Position numbers and translations under genes: made by a program
From: Polymorphobacter multimanifer
Lineage (GTDB): Bacteria; Pseudomonadota; Alphaproteobacteria; Sphingomonadales; Sphingomonadaceae
NCBI RefSeq assembly: GCF_014205635.1
Contig: NZ_JACIIV010000029.1
Coordinates: forward strand, 1 to 45,888
Direction: 5' to 3'
DNA: 45,888 bases
The notes under the pieces: model-generated
Database searches by the model: none
Told to the model about the DNA's origin: nothing
What the model saw: the letters and a program-made list of their open reading frames with translations, nothing else
Part shown: positions 9,213-17,418 of the stretch, piece by piece
How positions within the stretch are numbered: position 1 is the stretch's first letter
Layout: each line of letters starts with the position of its first letter

Positions 9213-10201
9213 ACCCTGTCCTGCGCCGCCAGCCAGGGCCGCAGCACTGCCATCAGCGCGCGCGGATTGTCGTTCCACAGCGCATGTGCCGCATCGGGCA
9301 CCTCGCGGAACGCAGCCCCGCCGCGCACCGCCCCCGCAAAGCCGTTGATCGTCGCCGGAATCGCCTCATCCTGCGTGCCCGCCAGGAAGAGTGTGCGCGG
9401 CCCATCGAGCCGCGCCAGCAGCGGCCGGCCATCATACGCTTTCAACGTGCCCGAGGCCGTGAACTCCGCCCGCCCCCACATCGCCTCATAGATGCGCGAA
9501 TCGCCGGGCTTGCGCACACTGCGCGCATAGCCCGCCAGCGCCTCGGGCACCGCTCGCAGCCGCACATGCCGCGCATAAAAGGCTTGCGTGGCCGCGTCGC
9601 ACGCGTCCTTGGGCGCCGCGCCGGGCACATCGCACGCATCGAGCAGCCGCTGCGTCTCCGCCGGCATCCCCGCCTTCAGCGCCGCCGCATCGCGCAGCCA
9701 CACCGCAGTCGAGACCAGCGGCGATTGCAGCACCAGCCCGCCCAGCGCCGCCGGCTGGCGCGCCCCATATTCCAGCGCCAGCGTGCCCCCCCAGCTCGCC
9801 CCATAGACGTGCCATCGCGCCACCCCGAGCGCCAGCCGCACCGCCTCCAGCTCGGCCAGAAACCGCGGAATCGTCCAGTTCGCCGGGTCCCCCGGCGCGT
9901 CGGACCGCCCGCAATCGAGCTGGTCATACAGGATCACCGCCCGGTCGGCGGCAAGGGCCGTGGCATTGATCAGCCCGGCATGGCTGCTCCCCGGCCCGCC
10001 GTGCAGCAGCACGATCGGCAGCCGCCCGCCTGCCAGCCGGCCATTCACCCGCACATACACCCGCCCGCCCGGCACCTCGACCATCCGCTCCTCGTCGGGC
10101 ACCAGCGACACATCATCGAGCACGCCGACGGGTTGCGCCACAGCCCCACCCGCCATCGCCGCCAACCCCGCCCCCATCACCGTCCGCCGCCCGACCCTCA
10201 T
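9209..10201 (-). CDS. Exported alpha/beta hydrolase, proline iminopeptidase-like (peptidase S33)
   Basis: 330 residues. The N-terminus carries a twin-arginine-type signal (GRRTVMGAG, hydrophobic stretch, then AVAQP), implying export of the folded enzyme. The hydrolase core has the oxyanion motif HGGPGSSH at 67-74, nucleophile Ser136 in GASWGG, Asp278 in GTQDEAI and His306 in AAHALW: a complete S33 triad. The DQLDCGRSD stretch at about 93-101 is characteristic of prolyl iminopeptidases. The start overlaps the upstream gene stop as ATGA. The natural substrate is unknown; its place beside acyl-CoA enzymes also allows an ester or lactone substrate. Confidence 0.85.
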   Translation of the reverse strand: MRVGRRTVMGAGLAAMAGGAVAQPVGVLDDVSLVPDEERMVEVPGGRVYVRVNGRLAGGRLPIVLLHGGPGSSHAGLINATALAADRAVILYDQLDCGRSDAPGDPANWTIPRFLAELEAVRLALGVARWHVYGASWGGTLALEYGARQPAALGGLVLQSPLVSTAVWLRDAAALKAGMPAETQRLLDACDVPGAAPKDACDAATQAFYARHVRLRAVPEALAGYARSVRKPGDSRIYEAMWGRAEFTASGTLKAYDGRPLLARLDGPRTLFLAGTQDEAIPATINGFAGAVRGGAAFREVPDAAHALWNDNPRALMAVLRPWLAAQDRV

Positions 10202-10554
10202 GCCGCACCCAGCCGCTCGAGCGTCGGATAACGCGGATTGTCCACCCGCAGCCGCGCCAGCGTCGCCGCCGTCAGCGCCTCCACCAGGCCCGGCGTCTCG
10301 GGCGTCAGCTGCCGCATCCGCAGCCGCCCGCACAGCTCCGCACGCATCGTATCCAGCGGCGCCTCACGCCCCAGAAACCCCGCCAGCGCCGCCGCTTCCG
10401 CCGCACGCGGCGCCTGCGCCAGTTCGCGCGCCACAATCCCCAGCGCGCCCGCCGCCACCCGCGCATGAAACGCCGCCTGGCCCTCCAGCTGCAGCCCGCG
10501 CACGAAGTCCGCCACCGCCTCCACCAACGCCTGCATCTCGATCTGTTCGGCCAT
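10198..10554 (-). CDS. DUF6285-type small protein, LvaB-like kinase partner
   Basis: 118 residues, mostly helical, no signal. The pattern LVEAVADFVRG, FHARVAAGALGIVARE and a Pro/Arg-rich end matches what I recall of DUF6285, the small proteins encoded next to APH-fold acyl-CoA kinases. In Pseudomonas putida the small LvaB is needed for LvaA to phosphorylate 4-hydroxyvaleryl-CoA. Here the gene lies between the kinase stop (TGATG overlap) and the hydrolase start (ATGA overlap), so it is tightly coupled to both. Assignment depends on context and recall of the family, not on a search. Confidence 0.75.
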   Translation of the reverse strand: MAEQIEMQALVEAVADFVRGLQLEGQAAFHARVAAGALGIVARELAQAPRAAEAAALAGFLGREAPLDTMRAELCGRLRMRQLTPETPGLVEALTAATLARLRVDNPRYPTLERLGAA

Positions 10555-11540
10555 CACACACTCCCGAAGCGGATGAGGTGGAGCAGATCCGCCTCCACCT
10601 CCGAAACCCGCCGGCCGATCGCCGCGCGCTCCACCGAGCGCACCCGGCCCGACACATGGTCGTGTCCCAGCTGCAAACAGGCAAGCCCCCATCGCAGCGT
10701 CCCCCACACCTCCCACATATGCGCCCGGGCGCGGTCGATCGCCGCACCGCCGGCGTCGGCATAGGCCCGGTACAAGTCCTCGCGCTCGCCAAAGCCCCCC
10801 ACCGGCTTCTGCCACACCCCGAAGCGCCAGGCATTCACACACAGCCAGCCCAGGTCCTCCGCCCCGCTCCCCAGATGCGCCAGCTCCCAATCGAGCACCG
10901 CCACCAGCCCTTGGCGCCCCACCAGCAGATTGCCCGAGCGAAAATCGCCATGCACGATCGCATCCGCCGGCGCATCGCCACACCGCTCGGCAATCCAGGC
11001 AAAGGCCAGGTCGAACACCGGCAGGTCGACCCGGAACCGCCGGTAATTCTCGAACATCGCCAACAGCTGCGCATTCGTCGATCCCCCCCGCAGCCCCTCG
11101 GCTTCCGCCACCGGCACCGCATGCAGCCGCGCGAGCACCGCCGCACATTGCCCGGTCAGCGCCGCACGCGCCCCGGCAAACCCCTCGTCCTTCAGCCAGC
11201 GCGGCGCCAGCGCCTCCCCCTCCAGTCGGTCCATCACAAAGCCGTCGCCCAGCCCGTCGCGCTCGCCGAACACCGCCACAACCCCCGCCACCGGCACGCC
11301 ATGCCGCCCGGCCAGCGCCTGCACCCCCGCCTGCGCCGCGCGCGCCAAGGTCCCCGGCTCAGGCTCCGCCGCCGCCCGCTGCACGATCAGCGGCCACCGC
11401 TCACGGCCCCGCTGCGCATCCACGCTCCACGTCTCCGACGAAGCCCCCCCCGTCAGCGCCACCATCCGCTCGATCCGCACCGGCACCCGCGCGGCGCGCG
11501 CCAGCACCATCTGCAACCGGTCACGGTCGTGCGGCGTCAC
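10554..11540 (-). CDS. APH-fold phosphotransferase, LvaA/ACAD10-kinase-like
   Basis: 328 residues. The aminoglycoside-phosphotransferase fold is clear: a glycine-rich start LTGGASSETW at about 29-38, catalytic loop HGDFRSGN at 197-204, and metal-binding DWE at 217-219 followed by GxxxEDLGWL. In the ACAD10/11 and LvaA group such kinases phosphorylate the 4-hydroxy group of hydroxyacyl-CoA. GTG at 11540 overlaps the dehydrogenase gene by 20 bases, and the stop overlaps the DUF6285 start by one base. It is not an antibiotic-resistance enzyme by context. Substrate chain length is unknown. Confidence 0.85.
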   Translation of the reverse strand: MTPHDRDRLQMVLARAARVPVRIERMVALTGGASSETWSVDAQRGRERWPLIVQRAAAEPEPGTLARAAQAGVQALAGRHGVPVAGVVAVFGERDGLGDGFVMDRLEGEALAPRWLKDEGFAGARAALTGQCAAVLARLHAVPVAEAEGLRGGSTNAQLLAMFENYRRFRVDLPVFDLAFAWIAERCGDAPADAIVHGDFRSGNLLVGRQGLVAVLDWELAHLGSGAEDLGWLCVNAWRFGVWQKPVGGFGEREDLYRAYADAGGAAIDRARAHMWEVWGTLRWGLACLQLGHDHVSGRVRSVERAAIGRRVSEVEADLLHLIRFGSV

Positions 11541-12762
11541 GGGTCACCACTTCGCCATCGCGCTCGCCGAAGTCGATCCCCGGCCCATTCCCCGCATAAG
11601 CCTTCAGCAACCGCTTCGCGACCGACGTGATATGCACCTCATCGGGCCCGTCATAAATCCGCGCCTCGCGGGCATGGCGGTAGATGATGTGCAGCGGCGT
11701 GTCGGGCGTCAGCCCCTTGGCGCCGAACACCTGGATCGCCCGGTCGGCCACATTGTGCACCATCTGCGCCCCCACCACCTTGATCATGCCGATCTCGATC
11801 CGCGCCTCGTCCCCGGCGTCGATCTTGCGCGCCGCATCGAGCGTCAGCAGCCGGCACGCCTGGATCTCGGCCGCACTGTCGAACACATGCTTCTGCATCA
11901 GCTGCTTGTCCGCCAGCTTCTCGCCGAACGCCGTGCGCTCGTGCAGCCGCCGGCACATCAGGTCGAATGCCCGCTGCGCCTGCCCCAGCCAGCGCATGCA
12001 ATGGAAAATCCGCCCCGGCCCCAGCCGCTGCTGCGCAATCCTGAACCCCGCCCCCCGCGTCCCCAGCAGATTGCCCGCCGGCACCCGCACATTCTCATAG
12101 GCCACCTCATAATGCCCCGACAGCCCGTGCTTCAGCCCCAGCACCGGCGTGTCACGAATGATGCGATATCCGGGCGTCTTCGTCGGCACCACGATCATGC
12201 TGAAAGCACTGTGCGGCGCCACATCATCACCCTCGGTGCGGCACATCACCGTCGTATATTCCGCTCCCGCAGCCCCCGTGGTGAACCATTTGCGCCCCTC
12301 GATCACCCATTCATCGCCATCCAGCACCGCGCGCGTCATCAATTGCGTCGGGTCGGAGGAGGCAATGTCGGGCTCGGTCATCGCAAAGCTCGGAAAGATG
12401 TCGCCCGCCACCAGCGGCGCCAGATAGGCCTCTCGCCACTCGGGCGCCGCATACAGGTCGAGCATGATCGAGTCCTGCAGCGAGTGCGTCCCCAGCGCCA
12501 CCTGCGCATGCTGGGATCGGCCGATCACTTCATTTACATAGACATAATCGAGAAACGGCATCCCCTGCCCGCCAATGTGCTTCGGGTGCCCCAGCGCCCA
12601 CAGCCCCTGCCGCTTCGCCTCGGCCATCAACCCGCGCATCACCGCCATCGCCTCGTCGGGCGCTCCCCCCGGCACACCATTGTCGAGCACATCCTCCGCG
12701 GGATAGACATGCTGCTCCACAAACGCCTTCACCTGCGCCCTGGTCGTCACCCAATTCGTCAT
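11521..12762 (-). CDS. Acyl-CoA dehydrogenase of the ACAD10/11 (LvaC) type
   Basis: 413 residues with all three ACAD domains. FAMTEPDIASSDPTQ at about 126-140 and RKWFTTGA at 158-165 bind FAD and substrate. The C-terminal region has DGPDEVH at 371-377 where ordinary acyl-CoA dehydrogenases have an EGT-type motif; DGPDEVH is what I recall for the ACAD10/11 group, which turns 4-phosphoacyl-CoA into 2-enoyl-CoA. ATG at 12762 is preceded by AAGGGAGA, a good ribosome binding site. It is the first gene of the minus-strand operon that continues with the APH-fold kinase and the DUF6285 protein. Confidence 0.9.
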   Translation of the reverse strand: MTNWVTTRAQVKAFVEQHVYPAEDVLDNGVPGGAPDEAMAVMRGLMAEAKRQGLWALGHPKHIGGQGMPFLDYVYVNEVIGRSQHAQVALGTHSLQDSIMLDLYAAPEWREAYLAPLVAGDIFPSFAMTEPDIASSDPTQLMTRAVLDGDEWVIEGRKWFTTGAAGAEYTTVMCRTEGDDVAPHSAFSMIVVPTKTPGYRIIRDTPVLGLKHGLSGHYEVAYENVRVPAGNLLGTRGAGFRIAQQRLGPGRIFHCMRWLGQAQRAFDLMCRRLHERTAFGEKLADKQLMQKHVFDSAAEIQACRLLTLDAARKIDAGDEARIEIGMIKVVGAQMVHNVADRAIQVFGAKGLTPDTPLHIIYRHAREARIYDGPDEVHITSVAKRLLKAYAGNGPGIDFGERDGEVVTRDAARP

Positions 12763-13012
12763 GGCCGGTCTCCCTTGGCCCGATGCTAGGCCGCAACGCC
12801 CCGGCGGCACACCCTCCAAAGTCACGGGTGGCGGAGCCCCCATGTTTTAGCCGAGTGTTGCAAAACAGCCGCACCAAGGTGCCAATGGCGGGTGCGTGTG
12901 TAACAATTTCACAACCCCCCTTCCCGATACCATGGCCTCCATGCATAAGGCGGCCATTCGAATGCGCAAAAACCGCATCAATCTGCCGATGCTCGGGGAA
13001 GGTTCTCAAATC
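12763..13012. promoter_or_regulatory. Divergent intergenic region, acyl-CoA dehydrogenase / TonB receptor
   Basis: 250 bases that must hold promoters for both the minus-strand Lva-like operon and the plus-strand receptor gene. A short dyad, TGTG (12897-12900) and CACA (12910-12913), flanks an AT-rich core and could be an operator, but it is too short to be sure. No TPP, cobalamin or other riboswitch core was recognised in the receptor leader. Confidence 0.35.
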
Positions 13013-15508
13013 ATGCGTCCCATTGGATTCCGTCTCGCCATTCTCGCGGGCGTCAGCCTGCTCGCCACAGCCGTCTCTGCGCAGGAGGTCGCCGCCCAGG
13101 CCGAAATCGACGAGAACGAAGGCCTGATCATCGTCACCGCCTCCAAGCGCGCCGCCACCCTGCAGGACACGCCGATCTCGGTGTCGGTCACCACCGGCGC
13201 ACAGATCGAACAGGCGCAGGTGCGGGACCTTCTCGATCTGCAGACGCTCGTTCCCAGCCTTCGCGTCTCGCAGCTGCAAAGCTCGGCCAACACCAACTTC
13301 ATCATCCGCGGCTTCGGCAACGGCGCCAACAACCCCGGCATCGAGCCTTCCGTCGGCGTCTTCATCGACGGTGTGTATCGTTCGCGCTCCGCCGCCCAGA
13401 TCGGCGATCTTCCCAACATCGAGCGCGTCGAAGTGCTGCGCGGCCCGCAGTCGACACTGTTCGGCAAGAACGCTTCGGCCGGCATCATCTCGATCGTCAC
13501 CCGCGAGCCGCAGTTCGAGTTCGGCGGCAATGCCGAACTCTCCTACGGCAATTTCAATGCGATCATCGCCCGCGCCGACATCACCGGCCCGATCAGCGAG
13601 AACATCGCCTTCAGCATCGGCGGCAACATCAACAAGCGGGATGGCTTCATCACCGATCTCGCCTCGGGCTCCGAGTTCAACGAGCGTGATCGCTGGGGTG
13701 TCCGCAGCTCGCTGCTCTTCCAGGCGAGCGACGATTTCAAGATCCGCTTCATCGGCGATTACGACAAGATCGACGAGAATTGCTGCGCCGTCGTCAACAT
13801 CGTCGATGGCCCGACCGGTGGTGCGGTTCGCGCGCTCGGCGGCCGCATCGATTCCGCCAATCCGCTGGCCCTGACCAGCACCACCAACTTCGATTCCGAG
13901 AACGAGATCGAGAACTACGGCTTGTCGGGTCAGGCCGATCTGGCTGTCGGCGCGTTCGACCTCACCCTCATCGGTGCCTATCGCGCCGTGCGCAGCTTCA
14001 CCAATCAGGATTCGGACTTCACCAGCGCCGATCTGATCGGTCGCAACAGCGCCGAGACCGATATCGACACCTACACCGCCGAAGCGCGCATCGCGTCCAA
14101 CTTCGATGGCTTCTTCAACTTCCTGCTCGGCGCCTATTACTTCCACGAGAACATCGAGTTCTCGCCGCAGTTGAGCCTTGGCCGGGATTTTCGCAACTAT
14201 GCAAGCCTGCTCGCCGGCAACATTCCTGCCGGTGGGCCACTGCCCGCAGGGCCGGCGTACACGCTGCTCGAGCGGATCGGCGTCGCGCCGGTCGGCAGCC
14301 TCGGCGGTGCAGGCCAGGGCGTTTTCGAAAATTATGATTATCGCAACCGCGCCATCTCGGCATTCGGCCAGGCCGATTTCTCGCTCACCGACCAGCTGAC
14401 CCTCACCGCCGGCTTCAATTACACCCGCGATCGCAAGAACGTTGTGACCGATGTCCGCAGCACCGATGTCTTCTCGTCGCTCGATCTGGTCGCCATCGGG
14501 ACGCTGCTCGGCGTTCCCCCGTCGCTTGCTGCCAACCCGGCCGTCAACCCGCTGCTCGGCCTGCAGGCCCTGCAGTTCCTGCCGCAGTTCCTCAACTTCC
14601 CCAACGCGGTCGAGGACGGCAGGACCCGGGACAATGATCTGTCGTACACCCTGCGGCTTGCCTACAAGTTCAACGACAACATCAGCGGCTACGCCACCTA
14701 CGCAACCGGCTTCAAGGCGTCGTCATTCAACCTGTCGCGGGACAGCCGGCCGACGCGGGCAAATTTCATCCCGGGCTCGCCCGTCACCAACCCGCCATCG
14801 TCGCCGGTTCGCGCGGCCGGCCTCGCCGTGCCCAACCTCACCAGCGGCACCCGCTTTGCCGGCCCGGAAGATGCGGAAGTCTATGAGCTCGGCCTCAAGG
14901 GCCAGTTCGATGGCTTCGGCTTCAACCTCGCGGTCTTCCAGCAGGCACTGAAGGGCTTCCAGGGCAACATCTTTACCGGCACCGGCTTCGTCCTTGCCAA
15001 CGCCGAGAAGCAGTCCACCTTCGGTTTCGAGCTCGACACCAGCTTCACACCGATCCGCGCCCTCAACATCACGGCATCGCTCACCTATCTCAACCCGACG
15101 TTCGACAGCTTCACCGGTGGCTCGGCGCTCAACCCCACCTTCGGCACCGTCCCGACCGATCTTTCCGGCCAGCGGCCCGCCGGCATCCCGGAGTTCTCGC
15201 TCTCGGTTGGCGGCAACTACACAGCCAATCTGTCGGACACCACGCGGCTCATCTTCCACGCCGATTACCAGCATGAGAGCAATGTTCCGATTGCCCAGGG
15301 CTCGAACATCAGCCGCGAAGTCGAATCGCTCAACGCCTCGGTCACCCTGGCACTGGGCGGGGGCTTCGAAGTCAGCGCCTGGGGTCGCAACCTGACCGAC
15401 GCCGCCTACATCACCACCATCTTCCCATCGGTCGCCCAGGCCGGCAGCCTTTCGGGCTATCGCAACCAGCCGCGTACCTATGGCGGTCTCGTCCGCTACC
15501 GCTTCTGA
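13013..15508 (+). CDS. TonB-dependent outer-membrane receptor
   Basis: 831 residues from ATG 13013, chosen because it opens a signal peptide (basic MRPIGFR, hydrophobic stretch, ATAVSAQ cleavage site) and has GGGGAAGG upstream; earlier in-frame starts add a non-signal extension. The plug domain shows the TonB-box-like EGLIIVTASKR, then RGFGNGANN, GVFIDGVYRSR and IERVEVLRGPQSTLFGKNASAG. The rest is the 22-strand barrel, ending in aromatic VRYRF. It imports a substrate across the outer membrane with TonB-ExbBD. The downstream neighbours are a nicotinamide riboside transporter and kinase, but a terminator lies between, so a shared substrate is only a possibility. Confidence 0.93.
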   Translation: MRPIGFRLAILAGVSLLATAVSAQEVAAQAEIDENEGLIIVTASKRAATLQDTPISVSVTTGAQIEQAQVRDLLDLQTLVPSLRVSQLQSSANTNFIIRGFGNGANNPGIEPSVGVFIDGVYRSRSAAQIGDLPNIERVEVLRGPQSTLFGKNASAGIISIVTREPQFEFGGNAELSYGNFNAIIARADITGPISENIAFSIGGNINKRDGFITDLASGSEFNERDRWGVRSSLLFQASDDFKIRFIGDYDKIDENCCAVVNIVDGPTGGAVRALGGRIDSANPLALTSTTNFDSENEIENYGLSGQADLAVGAFDLTLIGAYRAVRSFTNQDSDFTSADLIGRNSAETDIDTYTAEARIASNFDGFFNFLLGAYYFHENIEFSPQLSLGRDFRNYASLLAGNIPAGGPLPAGPAYTLLERIGVAPVGSLGGAGQGVFENYDYRNRAISAFGQADFSLTDQLTLTAGFNYTRDRKNVVTDVRSTDVFSSLDLVAIGTLLGVPPSLAANPAVNPLLGLQALQFLPQFLNFPNAVEDGRTRDNDLSYTLRLAYKFNDNISGYATYATGFKASSFNLSRDSRPTRANFIPGSPVTNPPSSPVRAAGLAVPNLTSGTRFAGPEDAEVYELGLKGQFDGFGFNLAVFQQALKGFQGNIFTGTGFVLANAEKQSTFGFELDTSFTPIRALNITASLTYLNPTFDSFTGGSALNPTFGTVPTDLSGQRPAGIPEFSLSVGGNYTANLSDTTRLIFHADYQHESNVPIAQGSNISREVESLNASVTLALGGGFEVSAWGRNLTDAAYITTIFPSVAQAGSLSGYRNQPRTYGGLVRYRF

Positions 15509-15581
15509 GCAAAGCCCGGCAGGATTTGTGCGGCAGGATGTGGCAGCGCTGAATCCTGATCCGCGCAAGCGCCACAACATC

Positions 15582-15610
15582 AGCCCCGGCCTGGCCGGGG
15601 CTGTTTTTTT
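15582..15610 (+). terminator. Rho-independent terminator after the TonB receptor
   Basis: AGCCCCGGC (15582-15590) pairs with GCCGGGGCT (15594-15602) across a three-base loop, followed by G and seven T (15604-15610). It is a textbook intrinsic terminator, 74 bases past the receptor stop and 14 bases before the pnuC start. Read-through would join the receptor to pnuC. Confidence 0.9.
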
Positions 15611-15623
15611 GCAAGCCTGAGCC

Positions 15624-16175
15624 ATGCCCCCGCTTGAAGCGCTCGCCGCGGCCTTCGGCCTCGCCAATAGTCTGCTGCTCGCCCGCCGGTCGGTCTGGAA
15701 CTTCCCGTTCGGGCTGGTCATGGTCAGCCTCTATGCCGTCGTCTTCCTCGAGGCACGGCTGTTCAGCGCCGTGCTGCTGCAGGGCTTCTTCATCGCCACC
15801 CAGGTCTGGGGCTGGCGCGAATGGCAGCAGGTCGCCGGCAGGGATGACAAGGTCCCGGTGTCCGGCCTGTCCTCGCGCGCGCGCCTCGGCGCAGCCGCCG
15901 CCACCCTCGCCCTTGCCCTGCTGCTCGGCCTGATCACCAGCCACTTCACCACCGCCGCCGCCCCGTTCCTCGATGCCGGCAACACCAGCCTGTCGATCAC
16001 CGCCCAACTGCTCACCATGGCCCGGCGCGTCGAAGCCTGGCCGCTCTGGGTCGTCGTCAACGCCGTCTCGGTGGCGCTGTATGCAAGCCAGGGACTGTGG
16101 ATCACCACCGCCCTCTATTGCGTGTTTCTCGTGCTTGCGCTGTGGATCTGGCAGCTCTGGCGCCGCGCCGCATGA
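15624..16175 (+). CDS. pnuC: PnuC-type nicotinamide riboside transporter
   Basis: 183 residues with about seven hydrophobic segments, the compact length of PnuC. Family hallmarks are RRSVWNFPFGL near residue 25, the aromatic WGWREW at about 62-67 and the PLWVVVNAVSV segment near 145. PnuC facilitates uptake of nicotinamide riboside across the inner membrane; related PnuT proteins move thiamine. The next gene, overlapping by ATGA, is a ribosylnicotinamide-kinase-like ATPase, which favours nicotinamide riboside. The start ATG at 15624 follows the receptor terminator closely. Confidence 0.9.
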   Translation: MPPLEALAAAFGLANSLLLARRSVWNFPFGLVMVSLYAVVFLEARLFSAVLLQGFFIATQVWGWREWQQVAGRDDKVPVSGLSSRARLGAAAATLALALLLGLITSHFTTAAAPFLDAGNTSLSITAQLLTMARRVEAWPLWVVVNAVSVALYASQGLWITTALYCVFLVLALWIWQLWRRAA

Positions 16176-16705
16176 ACATCCCCCGCATCTGCCTCACCGG
16201 TGTGGAAAGCACCGGCAAATCGACGCTGGCGCCAAGGCTCGCCGCGCATTTCGGCGGCATGGTCATGCCCGAGTTCGGCCGCACCCATGCCGAGCTGTTC
16301 GGCACCGATTTCACGCCGGACGTGCTGCTCGCCATCGCGCACGGTCACCGCGCCGGGCTGGCCGCGATCGAGGCCATGGCGCCCAGGCTCATCATCGAGG
16401 ATACCGACATCGTCACTACCGCCGCCTGGGCACGGATGCTGCACGGCGGCAGCACGTTGCTCGCCAAAATCCCCGCCACCGCCGGGCTCTACCTGCTCTT
16501 CGCCCCCGATGTGCCCTTCATTGCCGATGGCACCCGCCAGTTCGGCGGCGCCGACCGCAAGCGCTTCCAGGCGATGATCGAAGCCGAGTTCGAGGAGCGC
16601 CGGATCACCCCGGTGCCGATCGGCGGCGATTTCGAAGCCCGCGAAGCACAGGCCATCGCCGCCATCCAAAACTGGCTGTTGCACACGCCCATGCCCGGCG
16701 CATAA
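16172..16705 (+). CDS. NadR-like ribosylnicotinamide kinase (AAA ATPase)
   Basis: 177 residues. P-loop GVESTGKST lies at residues 10-18, and the acidic IIEDTD motif near 75 and the FGGADRKRF lid-like segment follow. It corresponds to the C-terminal kinase domain of NadR only; the helix-turn-helix and adenylyltransferase domains are absent. It would phosphorylate imported nicotinamide riboside to NMN, trapping it in the cytoplasm. ATG at 16172 overlaps the pnuC stop as ATGA, so the two products are made together. A thiamine or other nucleoside kinase role is less likely but not excluded. Confidence 0.82.
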   Translation: MNIPRICLTGVESTGKSTLAPRLAAHFGGMVMPEFGRTHAELFGTDFTPDVLLAIAHGHRAGLAAIEAMAPRLIIEDTDIVTTAAWARMLHGGSTLLAKIPATAGLYLLFAPDVPFIADGTRQFGGADRKRFQAMIEAEFEERRITPVPIGGDFEAREAQAIAAIQNWLLHTPMPGA

Positions 16706-16713
16706 GCCGGGGC

Positions 16714-17418
16714 ATGGCGAACATCCTCCTCACTGGCGCATCGCGCGGCATTGGTGCTGCAGCGCGCACCCTCCTCACAGCACGCGGCCACACGGTCATC
16801 GCGCAATCCACCACCGGCGCCGATGGCACGATCGCTGCAGACTTTGCCGAAGCAGGGTCGGCCACCGCGCTCTGGGCCGCAGCGCTCGACGCTGCCGGCG
16901 GCCACATCGACGTCCTCGTCAACAACGCCGGCGTCTTCGAAGCCGTCGACATTGACGGCGACGAAGCCGCCTTCGCCCACACCTGGGCGCGCAGCCTCGC
17001 CATCAACCTGCAATCCGCAGCCGACCTCTGCCGCCACGCCGTCCGCCACTTCCGCACGCAAGGCGGCGGCCGCATCGTCAACGTCGCCAGCCGCGCCGGC
17101 CACCGCGGGGACAGCCCCAATCACTGGCACTACGCCGCCGCCAAGGGCGGCATGCTGGCGATGACGAAAACCATTGCCCGCGGCTATGCGCGCGAAAACA
17201 TCCTCGCCTTCGCCATCACCCCCGGCTTCACCATGACCGGCATGGCCGACGAATATCTGGCCTCGCGCGGCGGCGACAAGCTGCTCGCCGATATCCCGCT
17301 GGGCCGCGTCGCCAGTGTCGACGAAGTCGCCGAAACCATCCGCTGGCTCGCCACCGACGCCCCCCCGTCGCTCACCGGCGCCACCCTCGACATCAACGGC
17401 GCGAGCTACGTCCGATGA
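16714..17418 (+). CDS. Short-chain dehydrogenase/reductase
   Basis: 234 residues, classical SDR. Cofactor motif TGASRGIG is at 7-14 and NNAG at 70-73; Asn98 and the catalytic Ser126, Tyr140 and Lys144 are all present, so it should be active. ATG at 16714 is eight bases after the kinase stop, and its own stop overlaps prmA by four bases, so it sits in a pnuC-kinase-SDR-prmA run. The substrate is unknown; FabG-like chemistry (3-oxoacyl reduction) is one possibility. Confidence 0.88.
   Translation: MANILLTGASRGIGAAARTLLTARGHTVIAQSTTGADGTIAADFAEAGSATALWAAALDAAGGHIDVLVNNAGVFEAVDIDGDEAAFAHTWARSLAINLQSAADLCRHAVRHFRTQGGGRIVNVASRAGHRGDSPNHWHYAAAKGGMLAMTKTIARGYARENILAFAITPGFTMTGMADEYLASRGGDKLLADIPLGRVASVDEVAETIRWLATDAPPSLTGATLDINGASYVR

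Noticed and set aside
10554-11540. Aminoglycoside resistance kinase
   Set aside because: The fold matches, but overlap with an ACAD10/11-type dehydrogenase and a DUF6285 partner points to acyl-CoA catabolism.
12897-12913. TGTG-N9-CACA dyad resembling a lac/CRP-type operator before the first TonB receptor
   Set aside because: Arms are only four bases long and no matching regulator gene is adjacent; too weak for a separate finding.
12896-13012. Longer N-terminus for the first TonB receptor (start at 12896)
   Set aside because: It would put 39 non-signal residues before a perfect signal peptide; ATG 13013 with its ribosome binding site is preferred.
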